NCBI GenBank assembly: GCA_902583075.1
Contig: CACHUN010000001.1
Location: 248,001 to 312,000 of the forward strand
Direction: 5' to 3'
Length of the DNA: 64,000 nucleotides
Source of the DNA: an uncultured Pelagibacteraceae bacterium
GTDB taxonomy: Bacteria > Pseudomonadota > Alphaproteobacteria > Pelagibacterales > Pelagibacteraceae
Shown: piece after piece, positions 10,230 through 18,644 of the stretch
Position numbering within the stretch: the stretch's first letter is position 1
Layout of the letters: each line of letters opens with the position of its first letter
The notes under the pieces: model-generated
What the model saw: only the letters and a program-made list of their open reading frames with translations
The model's database searches: none
Told to the model about the DNA's origin: nothing
Made by a program: the position numbers and the translations under genes

Positions 10230-10482
10230 TATAAAGAAGTTCCCAAAAAGAATATTTATTTTTTTTCTTATTATTTTTAAATTCTACATATTCAATAATA
10301 TTTTCTGTATCATTTTCTAATAATATAAGATCTTTTTCTATATTATTAATTTTTTCATCAATTGAAGAAAGTGATCTGTAAGATTTCTTAATATTTTCAT
10401 CAGAAAAATAATATCTGGCAGTAAAAAAAATAAAGAAGAAAATTATAATAAGAAAAAAAAGATACTTTAGTTCTTTAATCAT
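10219..10482 (-). CDS. Small single-pass membrane protein of unknown function between argS and nagZ
   Basis: 87 residues, no family recognised. One hydrophobic segment at about residues 7-23 (LYFF/IIIF/F-rich), followed by a predicted helical or coiled stretch (SLSSIDEKINNIEKDLILLENDTENIIEY) and a basic KNNKKKNK patch. It overlaps argS by one base and nagZ by 11 bases, so it is translated with them. In many alphaproteobacteria the gene at this place between argS and nagZ encodes a long SPOR-domain cell-division protein with the same topology (N-terminal anchor, periplasmic part). No SPOR domain is present here, so it is either a severely reduced relic of that protein or a divisome-like small anchor; that is inference from position only. 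Confidence 0.7.
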   Translation of the reverse strand: MIKELKYLFFLIIIFFFIFFTARYYFSDENIKKSYRSLSSIDEKINNIEKDLILLENDTENIIEYVEFKNNKKKNKYSFWELLYNDK

Positions 10483-12212
10483 TACATTTTTTCAGGGGTG
10501 TCTACACCCAAAATATTCATACCTGTTTTCAAAGTATTGGCTATAGATTTTAAGAAAACTAGTTTTTCTATTTGAATTGTATTATCTTGATCGATAAATC
10601 TTTTAGAAACATCTTCCTTGCCCATATTCCAATAAGAATGGAACTCAGAGGCTAAATCATATAGATAAACTGAAATTCTATGTGGTTCTAATTTTTCTGA
10701 AGAAACTTCAACACATTTAGGCCATTCACTAATTTTTTTAAATAGTTTTATTTCTTCATTGCCAAAGTTAAAATCTGAATTCTTTGTCTCAAGATTATTA
10801 TTTATATCATTTTTGGTATTTCTAAACACAGACGATATTCTAGCATATGCATACTGAACATAATAAATTGGGTTTTCTTTGGATTTTTCTTTTACTTTGT
10901 CAAAATCAAAATCAATTTCTGCATCACTACTTCTGCTTAACATAATAAACCTTGTTGCATCCTTACCAACTTCATTAATAAGATCCTCTATAGTGATATA
11001 ATCACCTTTTCTTTTAGACATTTTAAAAGGTTTTTTATCCTTAATTAGTTTTACTAACTGACTTACTTTGCAAATTAATTTATTTTTTTCACCTGATAAT
11101 GCCTCAACCACTGAAGTAATTCTTTTAATATAACCAGCGTGATCAGCGCCAAGAATATTAATTAGAATATTAAAATTTCTTTTTAATTTTGTATTATGAT
11201 AAGCAACATCACTGGCAAAGTATGTCCAAGATTTGTCTTCTTTTTGTAGAGCTCTATCTTTATCATCACCAAAGTCTGTAGATTTAAACAATAATTGCTC
11301 TCTTTCTACCCAGTTTTCATTAATTTCTCCCTCAGGTGCTTTAATTTTTCCTTCATAAATATATTTTTTTTCTTTTAAATTTTTTATTACTTCATCAACT
11401 TCATTATTATTTATTACATCAGTTTCACTTGCAAAATTATCATGCTTTATACCAAGATTTTCTAAATTTATTTTTATTAATTTTAAAGATTCTTGTATTG
11501 AAAGTTTTTTTAGTTTTTCTGAAACTGATTCAAAGTTTTTGAAATCTAAATCTTTATTTTTTGAAATTATTTTTTTTGCTATATCTATAAGATAGTCTCC
11601 AGGATATAATTCCTTATCGTCTATCGGAAAAGTTTCATCATAAAGAATTTCTTTTATTCTTAAATAAACAGATTTTGTAAAATGAGAGATTTGATTTCCA
11701 TAATCATTAACATAATATTCTTTGGTAACTTTATGACCGTTAAAGGATAAAAGATTAGATATTACATCTCCAAGTATGGCACCTCTTGAATGGCCTACGT
11801 GTAAAGGTCCAGTTGGATTTGCAGATACAAACTCTACTAAATAACTATTTTTTTTTCCACTAGTGCTACTTCCATATGATGAATTATTTAAGACATCTAG
11901 AATAAAGTCACTCCAAAATTCATTTTTAAATTTTAGATTAATAAAACCTGGTTTTTCAATGCTAATTTCATCAATATTGTTATCACTATCTTTTATTAGG
12001 TCAGCTATCTGTTTAGCAAGTTCAAGTGGAGGTTTTTTATTAATTTTGGATAATACCATTGCAACATTTGTGGAAATATCTCCAGTAAATTTTGCAGGTG
12101 GAATATCAACATTGATACCTGATAAATTATCTGGCAACTCTAACAAATTATCTTTGTGGGCAGATTTTATAATTTTTTTTATCTTTAATAAATAATTTTC
12201 AAATATATTCAT
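10482..12212 (-). CDS. argS: Arginyl-tRNA synthetase
   Basis: Class I synthetase that charges tRNA-Arg. 576 residues, usual length. The N-terminal additional domain is followed by the HIGH-type motif in SANPTGPLHVGHSRGAILGD (about residue 130) and the KMSK motif in KPFKMSKRKGDYIT (about residue 385), with the alpha-helical DALR anticodon-binding domain at the C terminus. It overlaps the dgt stop by 4 bases (ATGA), so both are probably in one transcript. Confidence 0.96.
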   Translation of the reverse strand: MNIFENYLLKIKKIIKSAHKDNLLELPDNLSGINVDIPPAKFTGDISTNVAMVLSKINKKPPLELAKQIADLIKDSDNNIDEISIEKPGFINLKFKNEFWSDFILDVLNNSSYGSSTSGKKNSYLVEFVSANPTGPLHVGHSRGAILGDVISNLLSFNGHKVTKEYYVNDYGNQISHFTKSVYLRIKEILYDETFPIDDKELYPGDYLIDIAKKIISKNKDLDFKNFESVSEKLKKLSIQESLKLIKINLENLGIKHDNFASETDVINNNEVDEVIKNLKEKKYIYEGKIKAPEGEINENWVEREQLLFKSTDFGDDKDRALQKEDKSWTYFASDVAYHNTKLKRNFNILINILGADHAGYIKRITSVVEALSGEKNKLICKVSQLVKLIKDKKPFKMSKRKGDYITIEDLINEVGKDATRFIMLSRSSDAEIDFDFDKVKEKSKENPIYYVQYAYARISSVFRNTKNDINNNLETKNSDFNFGNEEIKLFKKISEWPKCVEVSSEKLEPHRISVYLYDLASEFHSYWNMGKEDVSKRFIDQDNTIQIEKLVFLKSIANTLKTGMNILGVDTPEKM

Positions 12213-13327
12213 TTGTATGACTTATATAATTGTATTGCGTATCTGTCAGTCATTCCTGATATATAATCAGAAATTGCTCTATATTTATTTTTATCTATAA
12301 ATTTATTAATAATAAACTTTTTTGGTTTCTTTTCTATGATTTTAAATAAATTTTCTACTATTTTTTTTCCACGATTATTTTTCAATTGCACATTCTTATT
12401 ATTATACATATTTATTTTTAAAAAATTTTTAACCTCTTTTTCTATTGATAAAAATTTACTTGAGAAATTAATTATTTTATCTTTGTACATTTGAACGTCT
12501 CTTTTAGTAATGATCTTATTTTTCTTTAAATTTTTAATACTATTTTTAATTACATCTTGCACCATTAAATTTATCGAGTCTCTTATAATTTGATAAACTA
12601 TTATATCTTTATTTGAACGATTAATTTTAGTTTTATAGGATTTATAAATTTGATTAAAAAAATTAATTTCACATAATTGATTTAGAGAAAACAATTTAGC
12701 CTTAATTCCATCTTGTATATCATGATTATTATAGGCTATGTCATCAGATATAGCTGCAATTTGTGCCTCAAGAGAAGAATTGTTTTTAAAATTAATTTTT
12801 TGTTTAAATTTTTTGGCTCCAATTATTCTATTTATTTTATCAATATTACTTATTGGTCCGTTATGTTTTAAAAGACCATCCAGTGTTTCAATTGTTAAAT
12901 TTAAACCTTTAAACTTTAAATATTTATTTTCTATGAACATGACTATTCTTAAGGTTTGAAGATTATGATCAAAACCACCATGCATGGTCATTGACTCATT
13001 CAAGGCTTCTTCACCAGCATGCCCAAACGGAGTATGTCCCATATCATGGGCTAGACTTAGTGTTTCAACTAAATCATCATTTAAATTCAAATATCTAGAT
13101 ATTGATCTTGCAATTTGAGCAACTTCTAATGAATGAGTTATTCTCGTTCTATAATGGTCACCTTCTGTATTTACAAAAACTTGGGTTTTGTGCTTTAATC
13201 TTCTAAATGATGCAGAATGAATAATTCTATCCCGATCTCTTTGAAATGGCGTTCTAAAGATGCTATTTGGCTCAAAAACTAAACGACCTTTTGATGTAAA
13301 AAAACCTAATTTTGAGTAATTATTCAT
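12209..13327 (-). CDS. dgt: Deoxyguanosinetriphosphate triphosphohydrolase-like protein
   Basis: HD-domain dNTP triphosphohydrolase. 372 residues. N-terminal motif RTPFQRDRDRIIHSASFRRL and KHKTQVF are typical of the Dgt family; HD metal ligands are in HRTRITHSLEVAQIA (written HYRTRITHSLEVAQIARSI in the protein) and LAHDMGHTPFGHAGEEAL, with a further D in AISDDIAYNNHD. The middle and end are very Lys/Asn/Ile rich, as expected at this base composition. First gene of the leftward run and divergent from erpA, 50 bases apart. Confidence 0.92.
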   Translation of the reverse strand: MNNYSKLGFFTSKGRLVFEPNSIFRTPFQRDRDRIIHSASFRRLKHKTQVFVNTEGDHYRTRITHSLEVAQIARSISRYLNLNDDLVETLSLAHDMGHTPFGHAGEEALNESMTMHGGFDHNLQTLRIVMFIENKYLKFKGLNLTIETLDGLLKHNGPISNIDKINRIIGAKKFKQKINFKNNSSLEAQIAAISDDIAYNNHDIQDGIKAKLFSLNQLCEINFFNQIYKSYKTKINRSNKDIIVYQIIRDSINLMVQDVIKNSIKNLKKNKIITKRDVQMYKDKIINFSSKFLSIEKEVKNFLKINMYNNKNVQLKNNRGKKIVENLFKIIEKKPKKFIINKFIDKNKYRAISDYISGMTDRYAIQLYKSYK

Positions 13328-13377
13328 TCTTTAAAAATGGCAAATATTAATTATATTAGTAATATCAGCGATAAATA

Positions 13378-13695
13378 ATGATTAAAGAAATTAAATTTAC
13401 AGATAATGCCTTAAAACAAATCAATAACCTTCTATCATCTAAAGATGAAGGTTCTTTTTTTAGAATCGCTATCAAAGGTGGTGGATGCTCAGGGTTTCAG
13501 TATGATTTCTCATTTGATAAAACACCTCAAGATGATGATTTAAGACAAGATAATATTCTAATAGATAAAACCTCAGCAGATCTATTGAAAGGATCAGAAG
13601 TTGATTTTGTAAAGGAATTAATTGGAGACCAATTTAAAATTACTAACCCACAAAGCAAATCATCTTGCGGTTGTGGTGTTTCGTTTTCTCTTTAA
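13378..13695 (+). CDS. erpA: A-type iron-sulfur cluster insertion protein (ErpA/IscA family)
   Basis: Carrier that delivers Fe-S clusters to apo-proteins. 105 residues with the three invariant cysteines of the family: Cys37 in KGGGCSGFQYDF and Cys97/Cys99 in the C-terminal SSCGCGVSFSL. It could equally be named IscA or SufA; the ErpA name is chosen because it stands alone, outside an isc or suf operon, next to dgt as in many proteobacteria. Its stop overlaps the ATG of xthA by one base. Confidence 0.9.
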   Translation: MIKEIKFTDNALKQINNLLSSKDEGSFFRIAIKGGGCSGFQYDFSFDKTPQDDDLRQDNILIDKTSADLLKGSEVDFVKELIGDQFKITNPQSKSSCGCGVSFSL

Positions 13696-14471
13696 TGATC
13701 ATTAGCTCATGGAATGTAAATTCTATTAGAGCAAGAATATTAAATGTTCAGGAATACTTAAAAAAATTTAATCCTGATATTGTATTAACTCAAGAAATAA
13801 AAACTCAAGAAGAAACTTATCCATTTGATGATATTAAAAAATTAAAATATGAAAGTTATGTATTTGGTCAAAAAAGTTACAACGGTGTTGCAATACTTTC
13901 CAAAAAAAAATTAGACAAAATCGAAAAAGATATATTTAAAGATAAAAACAAACAATCAAGAATAATTTCAGCAGAAGCAAAGTATAAGTCTAAAACTATT
14001 AAAATTATAAATATCTATACGCCAAATGGTAATCCAGTAGATACTGAAAAATATGATTACAAATTATATTGGCTAAACAGTTTAATTAAAAAACTTAAAA
14101 CTCTTTTAAAAAAATATGATAATATAATTATTGCAGGTGACTTTAACATAATACCCTCTGCTGAAGATGTCCACGACCCTAAAGGATATGAAAATGACGC
14201 TCTTTTTAGAATTGAGATTAGGAAAAAATTAAGAGAAATGTTTAATTTAGGATTTCACGATGCATTTAGATATATTTATCCAGATAAAGAGGAATATACT
14301 TTTTGGGATTACACAAGTGGTGCTTGGCAAAAAAATAATGGAATGAGGATTGATCACTTTTTAGTGACTAACACTTTGTTGAATAGTATTAGAGATGTTA
14401 GAATTAATAAATATCCAAGAGGTAGAGAAAAACCTTCTGATCATACACCGATCGAATTAGAATTAGCTTAA
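13695..14471 (+). CDS. xthA: Exodeoxyribonuclease III
   Basis: AP endonuclease and 3'-5' exonuclease of base excision repair. 258 residues from the ATG at 13695 (the frame is open to 13665, but MIISSWNVNSIRAR is the true family N terminus and gives a TAATG junction with erpA). Motifs of the exonuclease/endonuclease/phosphatase fold: SWNVNSIRAR, the metal ligand Glu in TQEIKTQEE, GDFNIIPSAEDVHDP, and the C-terminal MRIDHFLVT and KPSDHTPIELEL. Its end overlaps the convergent Ldh gene by 9 bases. Confidence 0.94.
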   Translation: MIISSWNVNSIRARILNVQEYLKKFNPDIVLTQEIKTQEETYPFDDIKKLKYESYVFGQKSYNGVAILSKKKLDKIEKDIFKDKNKQSRIISAEAKYKSKTIKIINIYTPNGNPVDTEKYDYKLYWLNSLIKKLKTLLKKYDNIIIAGDFNIIPSAEDVHDPKGYENDALFRIEIRKKLREMFNLGFHDAFRYIYPDKEEYTFWDYTSGAWQKNNGMRIDHFLVTNTLLNSIRDVRINKYPRGREKPSDHTPIELELA

Positions 14472-15461
14472 AGATTTAATTTTATTAACTAGATCCTCAT
14501 TAATATGTCTAGGTCCTTTATCTAATCTATTTTTATGTCTTCTTTCACCGGGAAGTCTGACATCACCCATTGCTTTCATTTTTTTAAAAAATTTTGATGA
14601 ATGTTCGTCCCAATTATTTTTTGATAATTTATCTGGAGATATGGCTAAAATGAACTCTCCACCACTTGGAGGACCTCCATCATTATTATCCTTCTCAGCT
14701 GTCTCATAACTGAAATTATCTCCTACTAGGGCACCTGCAAGCAATTCGACCATCATCGCAATCCCTGAGCCTTTATAGCCACCGAAAGGCAATAAAACAC
14801 CCCCATCTGCAATCTCAGCAGGATCAGTTGTATCTTTTCCCTCTTTTGTAAGTCCTGTTCCTAATGGAACTTTATGACCTTCTCTTTTAGCAACTTGAAC
14901 TTCACCCATAGCCATTGATGCTGTTGCCATATCATAAACGACTGGAGGTTTATTTTTTCTCGGCCAAGCAAATGATATTGGATTTGTTCCAAACAAAGGC
15001 TTAATTGCTCCAGCAGGTGCAACAGCAGGTTTGTAAGATGTGCATGCAAAAGCGACCAAACCCTGTTCTGCGATCATTTCAGTTTCAGGCCACATAGCTG
15101 CCATATGATGCGAATTTGTTATTGCTAAAATCGCAACACCACTTTCTTTAGCAAGTTTGATTAGTTCTGGAATACTTTTTTTTAAAACCACAGGAGCTAA
15201 GCAATTATTTCCGTTTGCTTTAATAACTGATGCTGATATTTTTTTTATATCTGGCTTCCCTTTTCCATTAATTTTTCCAGTTTTTAATCCTGCTACGTAA
15301 GCTGGCACTCTGAATAGACCATGCGATAAGGATCCATCTTTCTCAGCTTTAGTAACTAAGTCTGCCATTATAATTGCAGTTTCATCATCACAACCACTAT
15401 TTAAAAAAGTATTTTTTGCTAAATTATAAATTTCATCTAACTCTAAAGATATATTGCTCAC
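14463..15461 (-). CDS. Ldh-family (malate/L-lactate/ureidoglycolate-type) NAD(P)-dependent oxidoreductase
   Basis: 332-residue member of the Ldh_2 fold that reduces 2-oxo or cyclic imino acids. Seen: LSHGLFRVPAYVAGL (about residue 55-70), ITNSHHMAAMWPETE (about 115-130), FGTNPISFAWPRK and VVYDMATASMAMGEV, and the glycine-rich GVLLPFGGYKGSGIAMMVELLAG. The pattern is close to delta1-piperideine-2-carboxylate/pyrroline-2-carboxylate reductase (DpkA/LhpD) but other members act on malate, lactate or ureidoglycolate, so the substrate is left open. Divergent neighbours give no further hint. Convergent with xthA. Confidence 0.82.
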   Translation of the reverse strand: MSNISLELDEIYNLAKNTFLNSGCDDETAIIMADLVTKAEKDGSLSHGLFRVPAYVAGLKTGKINGKGKPDIKKISASVIKANGNNCLAPVVLKKSIPELIKLAKESGVAILAITNSHHMAAMWPETEMIAEQGLVAFACTSYKPAVAPAGAIKPLFGTNPISFAWPRKNKPPVVYDMATASMAMGEVQVAKREGHKVPLGTGLTKEGKDTTDPAEIADGGVLLPFGGYKGSGIAMMVELLAGALVGDNFSYETAEKDNNDGGPPSGGEFILAISPDKLSKNNWDEHSSKFFKKMKAMGDVRLPGERRHKNRLDKGPRHINEDLVNKIKSLS

Positions 15462-15504
15462 AGATCTATTAGATATTATTTAAAATTTATTTCAAATAGA
15501 ATAT

Positions 15505-16239
15505 TTATTTATTTTTATCTTCCCACTCAAAACGTGGAAATGAGTCAAAGATTTTAAAAATCCCATTTGACCATTGATTACACACTTTTGAGTATTCATC
15601 ATCAGTAAGATTTAAGCACTTTTGAGATGCAATTTTATATTGATCTTTTCTATAAACTGTAAAATCAATTGGTGGACCGACTGTTAAGTCACTTTTTAAT
15701 GTTGAGTCCATTGAAATTAAAGCACATCTTGATGCATCACCAACAGTAACTTCGGGTTTAATAACTCTATCTAAAATAGGTTTTCCATATTTAACTTCTC
15801 CAATAACTAAATATGGCTTGCTATCGGCAGGTCTTATATAATTTCCTTGAGGATAAACTAAATATAATTCCATTGGTTGTCCCTTAATCTGACCACCAAT
15901 AACAAAAGTAGATCCCAATAATACTGTGTCAGTGTTTATGCCTTTAGGTGCTGAATGTTCAATATTTAATGAGCCAATATATGACGCAATCTGATCAAAA
16001 TTTTCACAAGTATTTAAATTCATTATTCCAGTGGAATTCTTCAAATCATTTTGAATTGATTTATAAACTGCCTGAGAAGTTCCTAAATTACCTGAAGTAA
16101 CAATAATAATTGTTCTGTCACCTACATCGTACGTGAACATTTTTGAGTAAATATTTACGTTATCTAAACCAGCATTCGTTCTCGAGTCTGACGCAAAAAC
16201 TAATCCATCTTGTGCTTTAATGCCAATACAATAAGTCAT
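15505..16239 (-). CDS. Anbu-type proteasome-like peptidase
   Basis: 244 residues of the Ntn-hydrolase fold. The N terminus TYCIGIKAQDGLVFASDSRT places a candidate nucleophile Thr directly after the initiator Met, followed by the Asp-Ser-Arg pattern of proteasome beta subunits and HslV, but the length and sequence match the Anbu (ancestral beta subunit) branch. Anbu genes usually sit with a circularly permuted ATP-grasp protein, an alpha-E domain protein and a transglutaminase-like protein. Here the divergent neighbour is the ATP-grasp protein; the other two are not in the window. Substrate and partner are not known from sequence. Confidence 0.85.
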   Translation of the reverse strand: MTYCIGIKAQDGLVFASDSRTNAGLDNVNIYSKMFTYDVGDRTIIIVTSGNLGTSQAVYKSIQNDLKNSTGIMNLNTCENFDQIASYIGSLNIEHSAPKGINTDTVLLGSTFVIGGQIKGQPMELYLVYPQGNYIRPADSKPYLVIGEVKYGKPILDRVIKPEVTVGDASRCALISMDSTLKSDLTVGPPIDFTVYRKDQYKIASQKCLNLTDDEYSKVCNQWSNGIFKIFDSFPRFEWEDKNK

Positions 16240-16351
16240 TTGAATAATTTACTATTGAATTATAACATTAATTAATAATCTATTAAAAGCATAACTGCTA
16301 TATCTATTATGCATTTGCTTATTCCATCCAATTATTAAACATTATCTCGTT

Positions 16352-17797
16352 ATGGTCTCTAAACTATGGAAAAACTATAATGCTAAAAATGCTTATGATG
16401 GTTATTTCACAAAAGATAATAAGCTAAGAAAACATGCAACTATAATTTCAGGTATCCTAGAAAGATATGGTAAGAAAAAACTTCAGGAAATAGAAAAGAA
16501 CTGCCAAAGTACAATTAGTGCAAGAGGAATAAATTTTAGAGTTTATGCTGCTAACAATCGTGCAGAAGAAAAAAAATGGCCATTGGATATAATTCCTAGA
16601 ATAATACCAAAAAAACAATGGAACAAAGTTTCAAAAGGCTTGCAGCAAAGAGTGAAAGCCTTAAACCTATTTATTGATGATGTTTATAATCAAAAGAAAA
16701 TTTTTAAAGATAATGTAGTACCAAAAGAAATAATTTTTAAATCTCCATTCTATGTAAAAGAATGTGATGGATTTTCACCCAAACATAAAGCCTGGTCAAA
16801 TATTTCAGGAGTTGATTTAATAAGAAATACCAATGGTGATTATTTAGTTTTAGAGGATAATTTAAGAGTTCCATCAGGTGTTTCTTACATGCTTGAGAAT
16901 AGAATGGTAATGAGAGATGTTTTTCCAGAATTATTTACAAGGTATAAAGTTGCTTCTATTCACCAATATACAAACAAATTATTTAATTGCATGGTTGAAT
17001 GTATCCCTAAGAAAACATCAAATCCTCACATGGTTGTTTTAACACCTGGTATTTATAATTCAGCTTACTTTGAACATTCGTTTTTAGCAGAGCAAATGGG
17101 TATAGCTTTAGTGGAAGGAAAAGATTTGTTTGTTGAAAATGATATTGTCTATATGAAGACAGTCAAGGGACCCCTCAAGGTTGATTGTATTTATAGGCGA
17201 TTAGATGACAATTTTTTAGATCCAAAAGTTTTTTTTAAAGGATCATTAATTGGCGTTCCTGGACTTTTTAAAAGTTGGCGGAAGGGAAATGTCGGTATTA
17301 TTAATGCAATTGGAACAGGTGTAGCTGATGACAAAGTTGTTTATTCTTATGTAAATAAAATGATAGTTTATTATTTGGGAGAACAACCTATTTTAAATCA
17401 AGTAGAAACATACCTTTGCCATAACAAATCTGAGAGAGATTATGTAATTGAAAATATTGGTAAATTAGTCGTAAAGCCTGCAAATGCATCTGGAGGTTAT
17501 GGGATCATGATTGGTCCAAAAGCTCCAAAAAAAGAACGAGAGGAAGTAATTGCCAAAATTAAGAAAAATCCAAGAGAGTATATTGCTCAACCATTAGAAA
17601 CTCTGTCAACAGCTCCAACAATAACTGAAGATGATATAGAACCTAGGCACCTTGATTTAAGACCTTTTGTTTTAAGTGGAAAAACTACATACGTAAGCAC
17701 TGGTGGACTAACTAGAGTAGCTTTAAGAAAAGGCAGTACAATTGTAAATAGCTCTCAAGGTGGTGGTTCTAAGGATACACTTATTGTTGAAACATAA
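16352..17797 (+). CDS. Circularly permuted ATP-grasp protein (Anbu-associated)
   Basis: 481 residues of the circularly permuted ATP-grasp family. Recognised by RGINFRVYAANNRAEEKKWPLDIIPRII-like opening (N-terminal third, about residues 55-85), LEDNLRVPSGVSYMLENR (about 170-187), and the ATP-grasp Lys region LVVKPANASGGYGIMIGP (about 370-388) with the C-terminal RPFVLSGKTTYVSTGGLTRVALRKG. Such proteins are thought to make amide bonds, perhaps on a peptide made or processed with Anbu. It is divergent from Anbu with 112 bases between, and precedes two osmolyte-type genes by 41 bases, so they may share one transcript. Confidence 0.88.
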   Translation: MVSKLWKNYNAKNAYDGYFTKDNKLRKHATIISGILERYGKKKLQEIEKNCQSTISARGINFRVYAANNRAEEKKWPLDIIPRIIPKKQWNKVSKGLQQRVKALNLFIDDVYNQKKIFKDNVVPKEIIFKSPFYVKECDGFSPKHKAWSNISGVDLIRNTNGDYLVLEDNLRVPSGVSYMLENRMVMRDVFPELFTRYKVASIHQYTNKLFNCMVECIPKKTSNPHMVVLTPGIYNSAYFEHSFLAEQMGIALVEGKDLFVENDIVYMKTVKGPLKVDCIYRRLDDNFLDPKVFFKGSLIGVPGLFKSWRKGNVGIINAIGTGVADDKVVYSYVNKMIVYYLGEQPILNQVETYLCHNKSERDYVIENIGKLVVKPANASGGYGIMIGPKAPKKEREEVIAKIKKNPREYIAQPLETLSTAPTITEDDIEPRHLDLRPFVLSGKTTYVSTGGLTRVALRKGSTIVNSSQGGGSKDTLIVET

Positions 17798-17838
17798 TAA
17801 TATTCATTTTATATAAAATTAATCAGCCTAAATTCATT

Positions 17839-18630
17839 TTGATGAAAAATAACATAATAGTTTTTACTGATCTAGACGGATCTTTGTTAAATACTCAAAA
17901 TTTTAAATTCAAAAAAGCTAAATCAATTATTAAAAAAATTATTAAAGATAGTAATTTAATAATTCCTAATTCAAGTAAAACAGAGTTAGAGATAAAAAAT
18001 TTTATTAAGAAGTTAAAAATTAAACTTCCTTTTATAAGCGAAAATGGTTCTGAAATTCATAATCTAAATACGATCGAAAGAAAGCTTCCTAAAAAAATAA
18101 CAATAGCGCGTGATAGAAATACAATTTTGAAAATCTTTTTAAAAAATATGAGTAAAGAGATTTTAATAAAATGTGATTTTTTATATAAAATGGACAATAA
18201 AAAAAAATCTAAAATTTTAGGTTTAAAAGGAAAAGATTTAATCGCTAGTTCAAAACGAAAATATACTTATCCTTTTATTTTTAAAGGAGATAATAAACTA
18301 AAAAAATTATTATTTAAAAAAACTTACAAGGCAGGTTTAGGTATTCAACAAGGAGGCAGAGTAATGAATTTAGGCGATAATGTAAATAAAGGTATGGCAA
18401 TTAAAAAAACATTAAATTTTATTAAATCAGTTAATAAAAATAAGATTACAACCATTGCTGTTGGTGATAATCAGAATGATTTAAGTATGTTAAAAGTCGT
18501 GAAATATCCCTGTATTGTTTCAAATAGATCCATCAAAATTAATAACAAAAATAAAATCTATACTAATAAAAAGGCTCCAGAAGGATGGATTGAGGTGGTC
18601 AAAAAGGCAATGGATAAAATAAATAAATAA
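17839..18630 (+). CDS. HAD-IIB phosphatase, mannosyl/glucosyl-3-phosphoglycerate phosphatase family
   Basis: 263 residues with HAD motif I VFTDLDGSLLN (nucleophile Asp about residue 10), motif II region IIPNSSKTELEIKNF, and motif IV GDNQNDLSMLK near residue 215. The whole arrangement, with FISENGSEIH after the cap entry, is that of mannosyl-3-phosphoglycerate phosphatase (MPGP). The next gene, 14 bases on, looks like a glucosyl-3-phosphoglycerate synthase, so the likely substrate is glucosyl-3-phosphoglycerate, giving glucosylglycerate, a nitrogen-free compatible solute. The pairing is inference; the HAD-MPGP family call is firm. Confidence 0.82.
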   Translation: MMKNNIIVFTDLDGSLLNTQNFKFKKAKSIIKKIIKDSNLIIPNSSKTELEIKNFIKKLKIKLPFISENGSEIHNLNTIERKLPKKITIARDRNTILKIFLKNMSKEILIKCDFLYKMDNKKKSKILGLKGKDLIASSKRKYTYPFIFKGDNKLKKLLFKKTYKAGLGIQQGGRVMNLGDNVNKGMAIKKTLNFIKSVNKNKITTIAVGDNQNDLSMLKVVKYPCIVSNRSIKINNKNKIYTNKKAPEGWIEVVKKAMDKINK

Positions 18631-18644
18631 ATTAATTTATAAAT

